DNA of 37,709 nt from Candidatus Raymondbacteria bacterium RIFOXYA2_FULL_49_16 (lineage in GTDB: Bacteria > Fibrobacterota > OXYB2-FULL-49-7 > XYB2-FULL-49-35): assembly GCA_001789205.1 (NCBI GenBank), contig MFYT01000068.1, positions 1 through 37,709 on the forward strand, read 5' to 3'. Made by a program: the position numbers and the translations under genes. Below, in pieces: positions 31,725 through 36,864 of this stretch (position 1 is the first letter of the stretch; every line of letters begins with the position of its first letter). A model generated the notes under the pieces. It did not search any database, was not told where the DNA came from, and saw only the letters and a list, made by a program, of their open reading frames with translations.

Positions 31725-32585
31725 ATGGCTTTGCTTCGCATTATACGCCCTCTGAATTGTCTCATTGCCTTTTTCTCTGTTGGTGTGGGCATGTTCTCCG
31801 CGGTCCAACCAGTTGCCTCTATTTCATTGCTCAGACTTTTAGCAGCAGCGCTTGCGGCGTTTCTGGTCGCGGCATTCGGCAATGTGGTCAACGATATACA
31901 GGACACTGCCATTGACGCAGTTAACAGGCCTGACCGACCAATTCCTTCGGGCGCTATTTCTGGTCGGTGTGCAGGCTATTACGGCCTACTGCTACTTAGT
32001 GCAGGCCTTGGCGTCTCATACCTCGCTTCCCTGGCGCATTTTGCCTTTGCCTGTTGTGTTGCAGCGCTTCTTATCGCTTATGCGAACTGGTTCAAAGCTT
32101 CGGTTTTATTGGGGAATATCATAGTATCTCTGCTTACCGGCGCCACGCTGGTGTATGGAGGCCTGCTTGCCAGCCATTGGCAGCTTTCCCTGGTTCCCGC
32201 GTTTTTCGCTTTTCTCATCAATTTCTCACGAGAGATCATCAAAGATGCCGAGGATGTTGCAGGAGATGCCCAGAACAATATTGTCACCTTTCCGGTCCGT
32301 TTTGGCGCTCGCGCAGGCCAGAAACTGGCGGCACTTCCACTGGTCTTGCTATCGGTTCTGGTATTTGTTCCCTTTCGAATGTCATTATACGGGACCCTCT
32401 ATTGTATCATTGTCGCTATTGGCGTAAGTCTGCCGCTTCTTTTTGTCTCGTTCCTGCTGTTTTCTCGAGACTGCTCGCAAGAGGTTTTGCACCGTATTTC
32501 AATGGTTCTCAAGCTGGTCATGTTGATTGGCATACTAGCGATTCTTTTTGGGAGGGACGTGTGCGAGTTTGTGTTCAGCGCGTAG
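31725..32585 (+). CDS. UbiA-family prenyltransferase, DGGGP-synthase-like
   Basis: Integral-membrane prenyltransferase. ATG 31725 gives 286 residues; the frame is open to 31425 but that part is a shadow of trkH. Eight to nine hydrophobic spans. The two Asp-rich motifs are intact: NDIQDTAID followed by NRPDRPIPSG at 56-75, and REIIKDAEDVAGD at 169-181. The second motif in this form (KD-x-ED-x-x-GD) is characteristic of archaeal-type geranylgeranylglyceryl-phosphate geranylgeranyltransferases, whereas UbiA and MenA differ there. The product could thus make ether lipids, or a quinone precursor; no other pathway gene is nearby to decide. 16 bp after trkH, and its end overlaps dtd by 25 bp. Confidence 0.85.
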   Translation: MALLRIIRPLNCLIAFFSVGVGMFSAVQPVASISLLRLLAAALAAFLVAAFGNVVNDIQDTAIDAVNRPDRPIPSGAISGRCAGYYGLLLLSAGLGVSYLASLAHFAFACCVAALLIAYANWFKASVLLGNIIVSLLTGATLVYGGLLASHWQLSLVPAFFAFLINFSREIIKDAEDVAGDAQNNIVTFPVRFGARAGQKLAALPLVLLSVLVFVPFRMSLYGTLYCIIVAIGVSLPLLFVSFLLFSRDCSQEVLHRISMVLKLVMLIGILAILFGRDVCEFVFSA

Positions 32586-33016
32586 CACGCGCCACAGTCA
32601 CTGTTAACGGGTCTATTGCAGGCCAAATAGGGCAGGGGCTGCTTATCCTCATAGGTGTTGGAAAAAGTGATACTACGCATGAAGCTGATTGGGTTGCTGA
32701 GAAATGCGCTGGACTTCGGGTTTTCACTAATTCTGAAGGTAAAATGGACCTGTCTGTTCTGGACGTCAAAGGCTCTGTTTTAGTGGTCCCTCAGTTTACG
32801 CTTTATGGTGATGTGCACAAGGGAAAACGACCGAATTTTACCAATGCAGCTGGCCCTGAAATGGGTAAAGAGTTATACGAACATTTCTGTGAGCAAGTAT
32901 GCAAAGTCCATGGCCTTGTCGTGCAGACCGGCGTCTTTGGCGCGCATATGGACGTGGAATTGGTCAATGACGGGCCGGTGACTATTTGGATTGAAAAGGA
33001 AGCTGAAGGCTCCTGA
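32561..33016 (+). CDS. dtd: D-aminoacyl-tRNA deacylase
   Basis: Removes D-amino acids (and glycine from tRNA-Ala) mischarged on tRNA. GTG 32561 with GGAGG at 32551-32555 gives 151 residues starting MRVCVQRV, as the family does. The cross-subunit GP motif is present as NDGPVTIW near the end, and the catalytic loop as PQFTLYGD followed by GKRPNFTNAAGPE. Most relatives have Ser in the first position of that loop (SQFTL), so the Pro here is unusual. The frame is open far upstream (32054) but that part is a shadow of the prenyltransferase. Last gene of the compact operon; the accessory island starts after it. Confidence 0.94.
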   Translation: MRVCVQRVARATVTVNGSIAGQIGQGLLILIGVGKSDTTHEADWVAEKCAGLRVFTNSEGKMDLSVLDVKGSVLVVPQFTLYGDVHKGKRPNFTNAAGPEMGKELYEHFCEQVCKVHGLVVQTGVFGAHMDVELVNDGPVTIWIEKEAEGS

Positions 33017-33037
33017 ATCTTTATTGCAATCAGCCCC

Positions 33038-33053
33038 CTCTTGTTTTCCCTTA
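33038..33053 (+). repeat. 16-bp direct repeat, copy 1
   Basis: CTCTTGTTTTCCCTTA occurs just after dtd and again, identical, at 34806-34821 just after hicA. Both copies follow a stop codon by 20-50 bp in noncoding DNA, and the sequences around them are related but more diverged (both continue into a GTTTT-containing stretch). Confidence 0.7.
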
Positions 33054-33074
33054 GTGTTTTGTCACTGCGTTCCT

Positions 33075-33128
33075 AAGTGCAAAGTATCGTAACTCTTTGG
33101 ATCGCCGATAATCATATTTTTTGCACTT
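33075..33128. repeat. 9-bp inverted repeat around the island's first promoter region
   Basis: AAGTGCAAA (33075-33083) is the exact reverse complement of TTTGCACTT (33120-33128), separated by 36 bp. It lies 61-114 bp upstream of the XRE-type small gene and its right arm overlaps the candidate -35 box, so it could be an operator. Equally it could be a long-loop hairpin with no function. Confidence 0.4.
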
Positions 33129-33148
33129 TCTTGCCCCGCGTATATAAA
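33121..33148 (+). promoter_or_regulatory. Candidate sigma-70-type promoter for the first toxin-antitoxin group
   Basis: TTGCAC (33121-33126), a 16-bp spacer and TATAAA (33143-33148) lie 40 bp upstream of the small XRE-type frame. The -10 box is good, the -35 box weak, so the call is tentative. No other promoter-like pair is evident between dtd and the antitoxin at 33384. Confidence 0.35.
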
Positions 33149-33188
33149 ATTCTACCATTAGTAGTCTTTCGCAAGTTATTTTTTATGC

Positions 33189-33368
33189 ATGTTAAAAGTA
33201 CATGAGAACATAAGTCGCCTACACAAAAGCCAAGGCTGGACACAGTCCGATCTCGCCCAAAGGCTCGGTACTTTGCAAATCGTACGTTTGGAGAATCTCT
33301 ACGAAGAACTCTCCTCAAACGAACAGCGGGTTATTCTCAAACGAGTGGAAGTTCTCGCAGAACGATAA
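33189..33368 (+). pseudogene. XRE-type helix-turn-helix gene with an internal deletion
   Basis: A 59-residue frame, ATG to TAA. Residues 5-26 are the first two helices of an XRE/Cro domain (ENISRLHKSQGWTQSDLAQR then LG). The recognition helix and the turn that should follow (typically S-x-x-x-I-S-x-W-E-x-G) are absent; the text jumps to a C-terminal helix of the kind that ends such regulators (LENLYEELSSNEQRVILKR). This looks like an in-frame deletion joining the front and back of a longer XRE protein. Without helix 3 it should not bind DNA specifically, hence the pseudogene label, though a short protein could still be made. No ribosome-binding site is evident. 15 bp before the antitoxin at 33384. 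Confidence 0.6.
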
Positions 33369-33383
33369 TAAAAAGGATTAACC

Positions 33384-33611
33384 ATGGCTCCGAACTATCC
33401 GAAACTCATTGCCGAAACAGTGCAAGTGCTTCCAGTCCCGGAACAGGCCGAGGTGTACACCTTTGCCCAATTCGTACGCACTAAATCAGACGAGCACAGA
33501 CCATTACGGCGCTCCAACCGCAAACAAAGATCCGTCTTCTCCATGTTCGGTAAGGCCACAGCCAAAGTGACGGACGCCTCCATCAACCACGACAAGTATA
33601 TCTATGAATAA
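33384..33611 (+). CDS. VapB-like antitoxin
   Basis: A 75-residue protein directly upstream of a PIN toxin, overlapping it by 8 bp. The N-terminal helix pair (KLIAETVQVLPVPEQAEVYTF then AQFVRTKS) resembles DUF2281-type antitoxin N-termini (leucine, then P-x-x-x-Q-x-x-V-x-x-F-x-x-F-x-x). The C-terminal tail SVFSMFGKATAKVTDASINHD is a likely toxin-neutralising segment. AAAAGGA precedes the ATG. The DNA-binding capability is uncertain because no AbrB or ribbon-helix-helix pattern is obvious. Confidence 0.75.
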   Translation: MAPNYPKLIAETVQVLPVPEQAEVYTFAQFVRTKSDEHRPLRRSNRKQRSVFSMFGKATAKVTDASINHDKYIYE

Positions 33612-34026
33612 GCCGGTATTCGTTGACACGTCAGCATGGTTCGCCAGCATTGCCAAAAATGACCAGTCACATCGTCAGGCTATTGCGGAACACCATAAAC
33701 TGATAAAAGACAAAGCCCGCTTTTTCACATCCAATCTTGTGGTGCATGAGTCAACCATTCTTCTGGAACGTAAGGTGAACAGGCGGGAAGGGGTGCAATT
33801 CCTGACGTCAATTATCGAGGACCCAAACGTGGAGATTATCCACGCTACGCCTGAGATGGAACATGAGGCATATCAGCTTTATGAAAAATACCTGGATCAG
33901 GATTTCTCAGTTGCGGATTGCGTGTCTTTCACAATCATGAAACACTTCGATATCCATCGTGCGTTCACGTTCGATGATCATTTCCGCACTAGGGGCTTCG
34001 AGATGGTGCCACATACAAACCGGTGA
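33604..34026 (+). CDS. PIN-domain ribonuclease toxin (VapC-like)
   Basis: A 140-residue PIN nuclease expected to cleave RNA. All four acidic positions are present: Asp-8 in VFVDTSAWFA, Glu-49 in VVHESTILL, Asp-105 in FSVADCVSF and Asp-124/125 in FTFDDHF. It overlaps its antitoxin gene by 8 bp, the usual arrangement. The stop is followed within 10 bp by repeat R1. Confidence 0.9.
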   Translation: MNKPVFVDTSAWFASIAKNDQSHRQAIAEHHKLIKDKARFFTSNLVVHESTILLERKVNRREGVQFLTSIIEDPNVEIIHATPEMEHEAYQLYEKYLDQDFSVADCVSFTIMKHFDIHRAFTFDDHFRTRGFEMVPHTNR

Positions 34027-34034
34027 AAACATAA

Positions 34035-34197
34035 CCCCCGCCCACCTAAGCCCGCGTGCAAGTATACTCATGCCGCATTCCGCTCTATTTGCTTTACATA
34101 ATTAGCGTCCACGCGCTTTTGCACGGTCGCCCCGTAAGCGGATCGAGTTAGGTTAGGTCTCTGATGCATGGGTTACGCCTCCGACCGCATAGCCGAG
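34035..34197. repeat. Repeat R1 downstream of the first PIN gene
   Basis: Starts with CCCCCGCCCACC and ends with CGCATAGCCGAG; related over its whole length to R2 (35928-36085) at roughly 80% identity in the first 73 bp by eye. It contains CTTTACATAA (34092-34101) and, inverted, GACCGCATAG (34183-34192), a degenerate pair of the dif-like half-sites described at 35985. No open frame runs through it. Confidence 0.8.
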
Positions 34198-34230
34198 TAC
34201 CTTTTGAAAACTATTGAAGGGCATGGGTAG

Positions 34231-34270
34231 TTGTCAAGTTATTGAATTACCTTGGATGAAAGAGTATATT
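34231..34270 (+). promoter_or_regulatory. Promoter/operator of hicBA
   Basis: TTGAAT (34242-34247), 17-bp spacer, TATATT (34265-34270). Immediately upstream and overlapping the -35 is TCAA-GTTA-TTGA (34234-34245), a dyad of the size bound by ribbon-helix-helix repressors. The same block, with the same spacing, precedes the RHH antitoxin at 35301, and this match is the main evidence. The predicted leader to hicB is about 70 nt. Confidence 0.7.
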
Positions 34271-34345
34271 TACATCAGTGAAAGAAGGTTGTCGAATTTA
34301 TGGAAATCCTGGCAAAAGCATCAAGCATGTAAGGAGGAGTATACT

Positions 34346-34555
34346 ATGAGACGCGACACATTCACCGCAGTCATTCACAAGGAAGAGAATCTGTACGTTG
34401 CCGAATGCCCGGAAGTCGGCACTTTCAGCCAGGGCTACAACATTGAAGAGGCTTTAAGCAACCTCAAGGAAGCGACCGAGTTGTATTTGGAAGAGTTCCC
34501 GCTTCAAAAGACAGACCGCACGTTCATGACCACCTTTGAGGTTGAGCATGCCTAA
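34346..34555 (+). CDS. hicB: HicB-type antitoxin, minimal form
   Basis: 69 residues from ATG 34346, chosen because AAGGAGG at 34331-34337 precedes it and because HicB proteins begin with this strand. The partial RNase H fold is clear (FTAVIHKEENLYVAECPEVGTFSQGYNIEEALSNLKEATELYLEE). There is no C-terminal helix-turn-helix or ribbon-helix-helix extension, so the protein alone should not bind DNA. Its stop overlaps hicA by 8 bp. HicB neutralises the HicA ribonuclease by direct contact. The antitoxin-first order is less common than hicA-hicB but known. Confidence 0.92.
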   Translation: MRRDTFTAVIHKEENLYVAECPEVGTFSQGYNIEEALSNLKEATELYLEEFPLQKTDRTFMTTFEVEHA

Positions 34556-34775
34556 GCTTCCAAAGCTTTCGGGTAGCGAGGTCGTCAAAGCGCTCGAACG
34601 CATGGGATTTCATCAGGCACGACAGCGAGGCAGTCATGTGGTTATGAAAAAGGTATTATCGCAAGGTGCAGTAGGCTGTGTTGTTCCCATGCACAGGGAG
34701 GTTGCAACCGGAACTTTGCATGGCCTGCTGAAACAGGCTGCGGTTTCTCCGGAAGATTTCATGGCAAACCTGTAG
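34548..34775 (+). CDS. hicA: HicA-type mRNA interferase toxin
   Basis: 75 residues from ATG 34548, with GAGG at 34538-34541. It has the double-stranded-RNA-binding-like HicA fold: LSGSEVVKALERMGFHQARQ, then the catalytic His in RGSHVVM, then VVPMH, and GTLHGLLKQAAVSPEDF at the end. The glycine-serine-histidine and the last helix are intact, so the toxin is probably active. An in-frame TTG at 34536 is an alternative start. Confidence 0.92.
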   Translation: MPKLPKLSGSEVVKALERMGFHQARQRGSHVVMKKVLSQGAVGCVVPMHREVATGTLHGLLKQAAVSPEDFMANL

Positions 34776-34805
34776 ACGTCTCCCGCCCACCCAGCATTTC
34801 CGCTG

Positions 34806-34821
34806 CTCTTGTTTTCCCTTA
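34806..34821 (+). repeat. 16-bp direct repeat, copy 2
   Basis: Identical to 33038-33053. Here it follows hicA by 30 bp. See copy 1. Confidence 0.7.
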
Positions 34822-35062
34822 TCGTTTTCTTGCCCCCTTACGGCCTTGCGCCCACCACGCCTACCCGCTGCGGCCTATCCCCCCATTGCTTCGACAGGCG
34901 CAGCACCTTCGGCTTTTCGTATCCTTCGCCTCGCCTCTGAAAGAGGCGGGCCTTTCCGGCCGCCGTCGTCGTCCCTCCTTTAGGCGTCCAATATTGTACA
35001 GGCAATAGGTTTGATCCAAGGGGGCCAAGAAAAAAAAGGCAAATATGCCAGGGACAAATTCA

Positions 35063-35089
35063 CCCGCCTCGTCTGTGTAGACAGGCGGG
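35063..35089. repeat. Strong hairpin without T tract
   Basis: CCCGCCT (35063-35069) pairs with AGGCGGG (35083-35089), and inside it GTCT pairs with AGAC around the loop GTGT; one C is bulged. Eleven base pairs in total. Not followed by T residues, so not an ordinary intrinsic terminator. Purpose unknown. Confidence 0.6.
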
Positions 35090-35235
35090 CCGCACCTCTT
35101 TGCCCTGTTTACCGCTCTTTTTTTGACCAGAAACTTATCAGTTTTCCTGGTTAGATACTATTCCCGCCCGTGGGTGGGCAACCGCCATCTTCCTTCTCAA
35201 ATCCTCTTTAGTAATATGCGTATATACATGGGTTG

Positions 35236-35275
35236 TTGTCAAGATGTTGAATTACATAGCAGGAAAACGTATATT
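35236..35275 (+). promoter_or_regulatory. Promoter/operator of the RHH-PIN module
   Basis: TTGAAT (35247-35252), 17-bp spacer, TATATT (35270-35275), with TCAA-GATG-TTGA (35239-35250) over the -35. Matches the hicBA promoter in boxes, spacing and upstream GTTGTCAAG, whereas the spacers themselves differ, so the conserved parts are those expected to be functional. Confidence 0.7.
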
Positions 35276-35300
35276 ATATCAAGAAAAGGAGATAAAAATA

Positions 35301-35519
35301 ATGTCTGCAACACTCACCATCACTTTGCCGCCAAGAATGAAAGCTGATCTCGATAAAATGGCCAGGAAAACCCATCTCCGCAAAGGCGACCTTGTCCGCG
35401 GCGCTATCGGCAGGCTTGTGGCAAGGCAGCAGTTCCAGGCTATTCGTGAGGAATTGGCCGCTGAAGCGCAGCAAAAAGGCATTTATACGGACGAAGACAT
35501 CTTCAAGATGGTCTCATGA
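35301..35519 (+). CDS. Ribbon-helix-helix (CopG-type) antitoxin
   Basis: 72 residues from ATG 35301 (AAGGAG at 35286-35291); the longer frame from 35244 has no such site and runs through the promoter. The N-terminal beta strand SATLTITLPPRMKADLDKM followed by two helices (THLRKGDLVRGAIGRLV) is a classic RHH DNA-binding unit. The C-terminal 30 residues are a charged helix for toxin binding. Overlaps the PIN gene by 4 bp (ATGA). Expected to repress its own promoter through the TCAA-N4-TTGA dyad. Confidence 0.88.
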   Translation: MSATLTITLPPRMKADLDKMARKTHLRKGDLVRGAIGRLVARQQFQAIREELAAEAQQKGIYTDEDIFKMVS

Positions 35520-35923
35520 GAGTCTTCCTCGATACGAACGTCCTGCTTTCCGCTTTCTACTCGCATGGTACTTGCACCGAACTCTATGACCATTGCTTGG
35601 ATGCTCATGTTCTTTTTACCAGCGAATTTGTCCTTGAGGAGTTCCGGGAAAAGGCGGTCCGCAAACTCAAGTTCTCGCCGGAGCGTGTGGTAAAGGCTCT
35701 CCATAACATTCAGATGTACTCCATCATGGTCTCGGAAGCCACACTCCCGCATCCCATCTGCAAGGACAAGGACGATGACCATATTGTGGCTGCGGCGGTG
35801 AAGGCAGAAGTCGCCTGTATCGTGACCGGAGACAAGGAATTTCAGGAACTCAAATCCACCATGGGAATTCCCATCGTCGCTCCGTCGGATTTCTGGAAAT
35901 TCTCAGGACATCACGCGTCCTAA
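35516..35923 (+). CDS. PIN-family toxin (COG1569-like)
   Basis: 135 residues. Acidic PIN residues: Asp-6 in VFLDTNVLLSAF, Glu-41/42 in VLEEFREK, the KDKDDDHIVAAAV cluster at 83-95, and Asp-106 in VTGDKEF. This spacing fits the 'putative toxin component, PIN family' group and not the VapC at 33604, from which it differs throughout. Translationally coupled to the RHH antitoxin. Its stop is followed within 5 bp by repeat R2. Confidence 0.9.
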   Translation: MRVFLDTNVLLSAFYSHGTCTELYDHCLDAHVLFTSEFVLEEFREKAVRKLKFSPERVVKALHNIQMYSIMVSEATLPHPICKDKDDDHIVAAAVKAEVACIVTGDKEFQELKSTMGIPIVAPSDFWKFSGHHAS

Positions 35924-35927
35924 TATT

Positions 35928-36085
35928 CCCCCGCCCACCCAAGCCCGCTTTCAAGTACGCTCATTCCGCTTCCTGCTCCACTCGCTTTACATAATCAGCG
36001 CTATGCGCCCATGCACAGCCGCCCCGCGAACGGGTCGAGCCAAGTCCCTGATGCATGGGTCAAACCCTTCGGGCGCATAGCCGAG
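35928..36085. repeat. Repeat R2 downstream of the second PIN gene
   Basis: Second, better preserved copy of R1, with the same start (CCCCCGCCCACC) and end (CGCATAGCCGAG). Its left edge also carries AAGCCCGCTTTCAAGTACGC (35941-35960), which returns inverted with 3 mismatches at 36091-36110, so the unit has a second pair of arms outside the dif-like ones. Confidence 0.8.
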
Positions 36086-36096
36086 ATTATGCAAAC
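35985..36096. repeat. Palindromic unit with inverted dif-like ends (copy C-D)
   Basis: Left end: CTTTACATAA, 6-bp TCAGCG, CTATGCGCCC (35985-36010). Right end, inverted: GGGCGCATAG, 6-bp CCGAGA, TTATGCAAAC (36071-36096). The arms match except in the 6-bp centres and at single positions. Each end resembles a Xer site, e.g. E. coli dif with XerC half GGTGCGCATAA, 6-bp centre and XerD half TTATGTTAAAT. CCCATGCA and TGCATGGG form a further inner stem. Folded as single strand it would leave the centres as unpaired internal loops. Confidence 0.65.
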
Positions 36097-36212
36097 TTGC
36101 AAGCGGGCTTTCCCACCGCCCCAGGGCTCCCATCACCAAACGTTCTTTTCACTCCCAATCAAGGTAATCCTCTAATCCTACGAATCACGGTTCAGACAAT
36201 TTCTTCTCCTGC

Positions 36213-36268
36213 CGAAAACCGTGCCAACCTACGCCATTTTTAAGCGGCTTCGGTCGTCACGGTTTTCG
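36213..36268. repeat. 11-bp perfect inverted repeat
   Basis: CGAAAACCGTG (36213-36223) and CACGGTTTTCG (36258-36268), spacer 34 bp, in the 182-bp gap between two dif-like units. No T tract follows. A further CACGGTT at 36186-36192 suggests decay of a larger repeated structure. No convincing gene lies here; a 62-residue frame at 36055-36243 crosses R2 and has no family features. Confidence 0.6.
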
Positions 36269-36278
36269 CTCCCCCCAA

Positions 36279-36368
36279 GTTTGCATAATTTTCGCTATGT
36301 GGTCCGCCTATGGCGGAAGACCCACGCCCAGGGATGGGCTTGGGCATCATAGCGCAGATTATGTAAAG
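36279..36368. repeat. Palindromic unit with inverted dif-like ends (copy E-F)
   Basis: Left end: GTTTGCATAA, TTTTCG, CTATGTGGTC (36279-36304). Right end, inverted: GGCATCATAG, CGCAGA, TTATGTAAAG (36343-36368). Same architecture as 35985-36096 with a shorter, different interior that holds its own TCCGCC/GGCGGA hairpin. The left end is nearly the reverse complement of the right end of copy C-D (36071-36096). After it, 36369-36450 holds nothing recognisable. Confidence 0.6.
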
Positions 36369-36450
36369 ACACCGGAGTACGATGCGGAGGGGACGGACTT
36401 AGGAAAAATACTGGAAAGAGGTGTGGGGTAGACGGCAGGGTTAGTACAGA

Positions 36451-36864
36451 TCAAGACTTTGGCATGTTTTTTGTTTTAATAAAAGATTGTTTTATTTTCA
36501 ATCCTATCAGCGAAATGATACGAAAAAAAATCAACCAAAGATAAAACTTGAAAGGTAATATGATCAACGGCCACCACCAATCAGTCACAATCGTTAATTT
36601 GTGGGTTTTGAGTATGCCCATTATCCAGTTATTATTACTACTCAAGTCAAGCCAAGACTTGTCCAAATACATAATATTACAAAGTAATGGCGTAACTGGC
36701 AGCGAATGTGGATTATCTATTTTGCCATCATCGAAGATGTTGATTTGTTGCGGCCCTAATTGAGTACTCAGAAAATGATAGGAAATAAACATACAAAACA
36801 CAATTAAAACTAGAGCGGAATTGAAATTGTGTAATAATAATTTTCGGAGCAAATCTTTAGTCAA
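36451..36864 (-). CDS. Candidate membrane immunity protein for the RHS toxin
   Basis: 137 residues starting at TTG 36864, which has a GGGAG ribosome-binding site 8 bp upstream and overlaps the RHS stop by 8 bp. Two strongly hydrophobic spans, about 16-35 and 97-120, flank a ~60-residue polar, Asn-rich loop; the C-terminus is basic (IKQSFIKTKNMPKS). No family recognised. Small genes placed immediately after an RHS C-terminus usually encode the cognate immunity protein; a membrane-located one would fit a toxin acting in the periplasm or on the membrane. AT-rich compared with the housekeeping genes of the window. Confidence 0.65.
   Translation of the reverse strand: MTKDLLRKLLLHNFNSALVLIVFCMFISYHFLSTQLGPQQINIFDDGKIDNPHSLPVTPLLCNIMYLDKSWLDLSSNNNWIMGILKTHKLTIVTDWWWPLIILPFKFYLWLIFFRIISLIGLKIKQSFIKTKNMPKS

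Larger units (their letters stand above)
34776..35230. other. 455-bp noncoding, repeat-rich gap
   Basis: No convincing gene. It begins with CCCGCCCACCCA, the same opening as R1 and R2, holds the second 16-bp repeat (34806-34821), and has two hairpins: CGCCTCT/AGAGGCG around a GAA loop (34932-34948), and the longer one at 35063-35089. The pyrimidine-rich first half and purine-rich middle suggest fragments of older elements. Reading frames that cross it are short and lack ribosome-binding sites. Confidence 0.6.

Noticed and set aside
33112-33318. 68-codon minus-strand frame
   Set aside because: Antisense to the XRE-type remnant and to its promoter region; product has no recognisable pattern.
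35123-35347. 74-codon plus-strand frame before the RHH antitoxin
   Set aside because: Runs through the promoter block at 35236-35275 and into the antitoxin in another frame; no family features.
36055-36243. 62-codon plus-strand frame
   Set aside because: Crosses repeat R2 and its inverted arm; no ribosome-binding site and no similarity to a protein family; low-complexity Pro/Ser-rich product.
35985-36368. Integron attC sites
   Set aside because: The fold (paired ends, unpaired spacers, paired inner boxes) is attC-like, but the required core sequence GTTRRRY with its partner RYYYAAC is absent at the ends; the half-sites fit Xer sites better.
34035-36368. CRISPR array
   Set aside because: The repeats are long, diverged, and separated by whole genes; no short regular repeat-spacer pattern is present and no cas gene is seen.
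36297-36431. 44-codon plus-strand frame ending YDAEGTDLGKILERGVG
   Set aside because: YDAEG recalls RHS repeats, but the frame starts inside a palindromic unit, is on the opposite strand to the RHS gene, and is too short to support.
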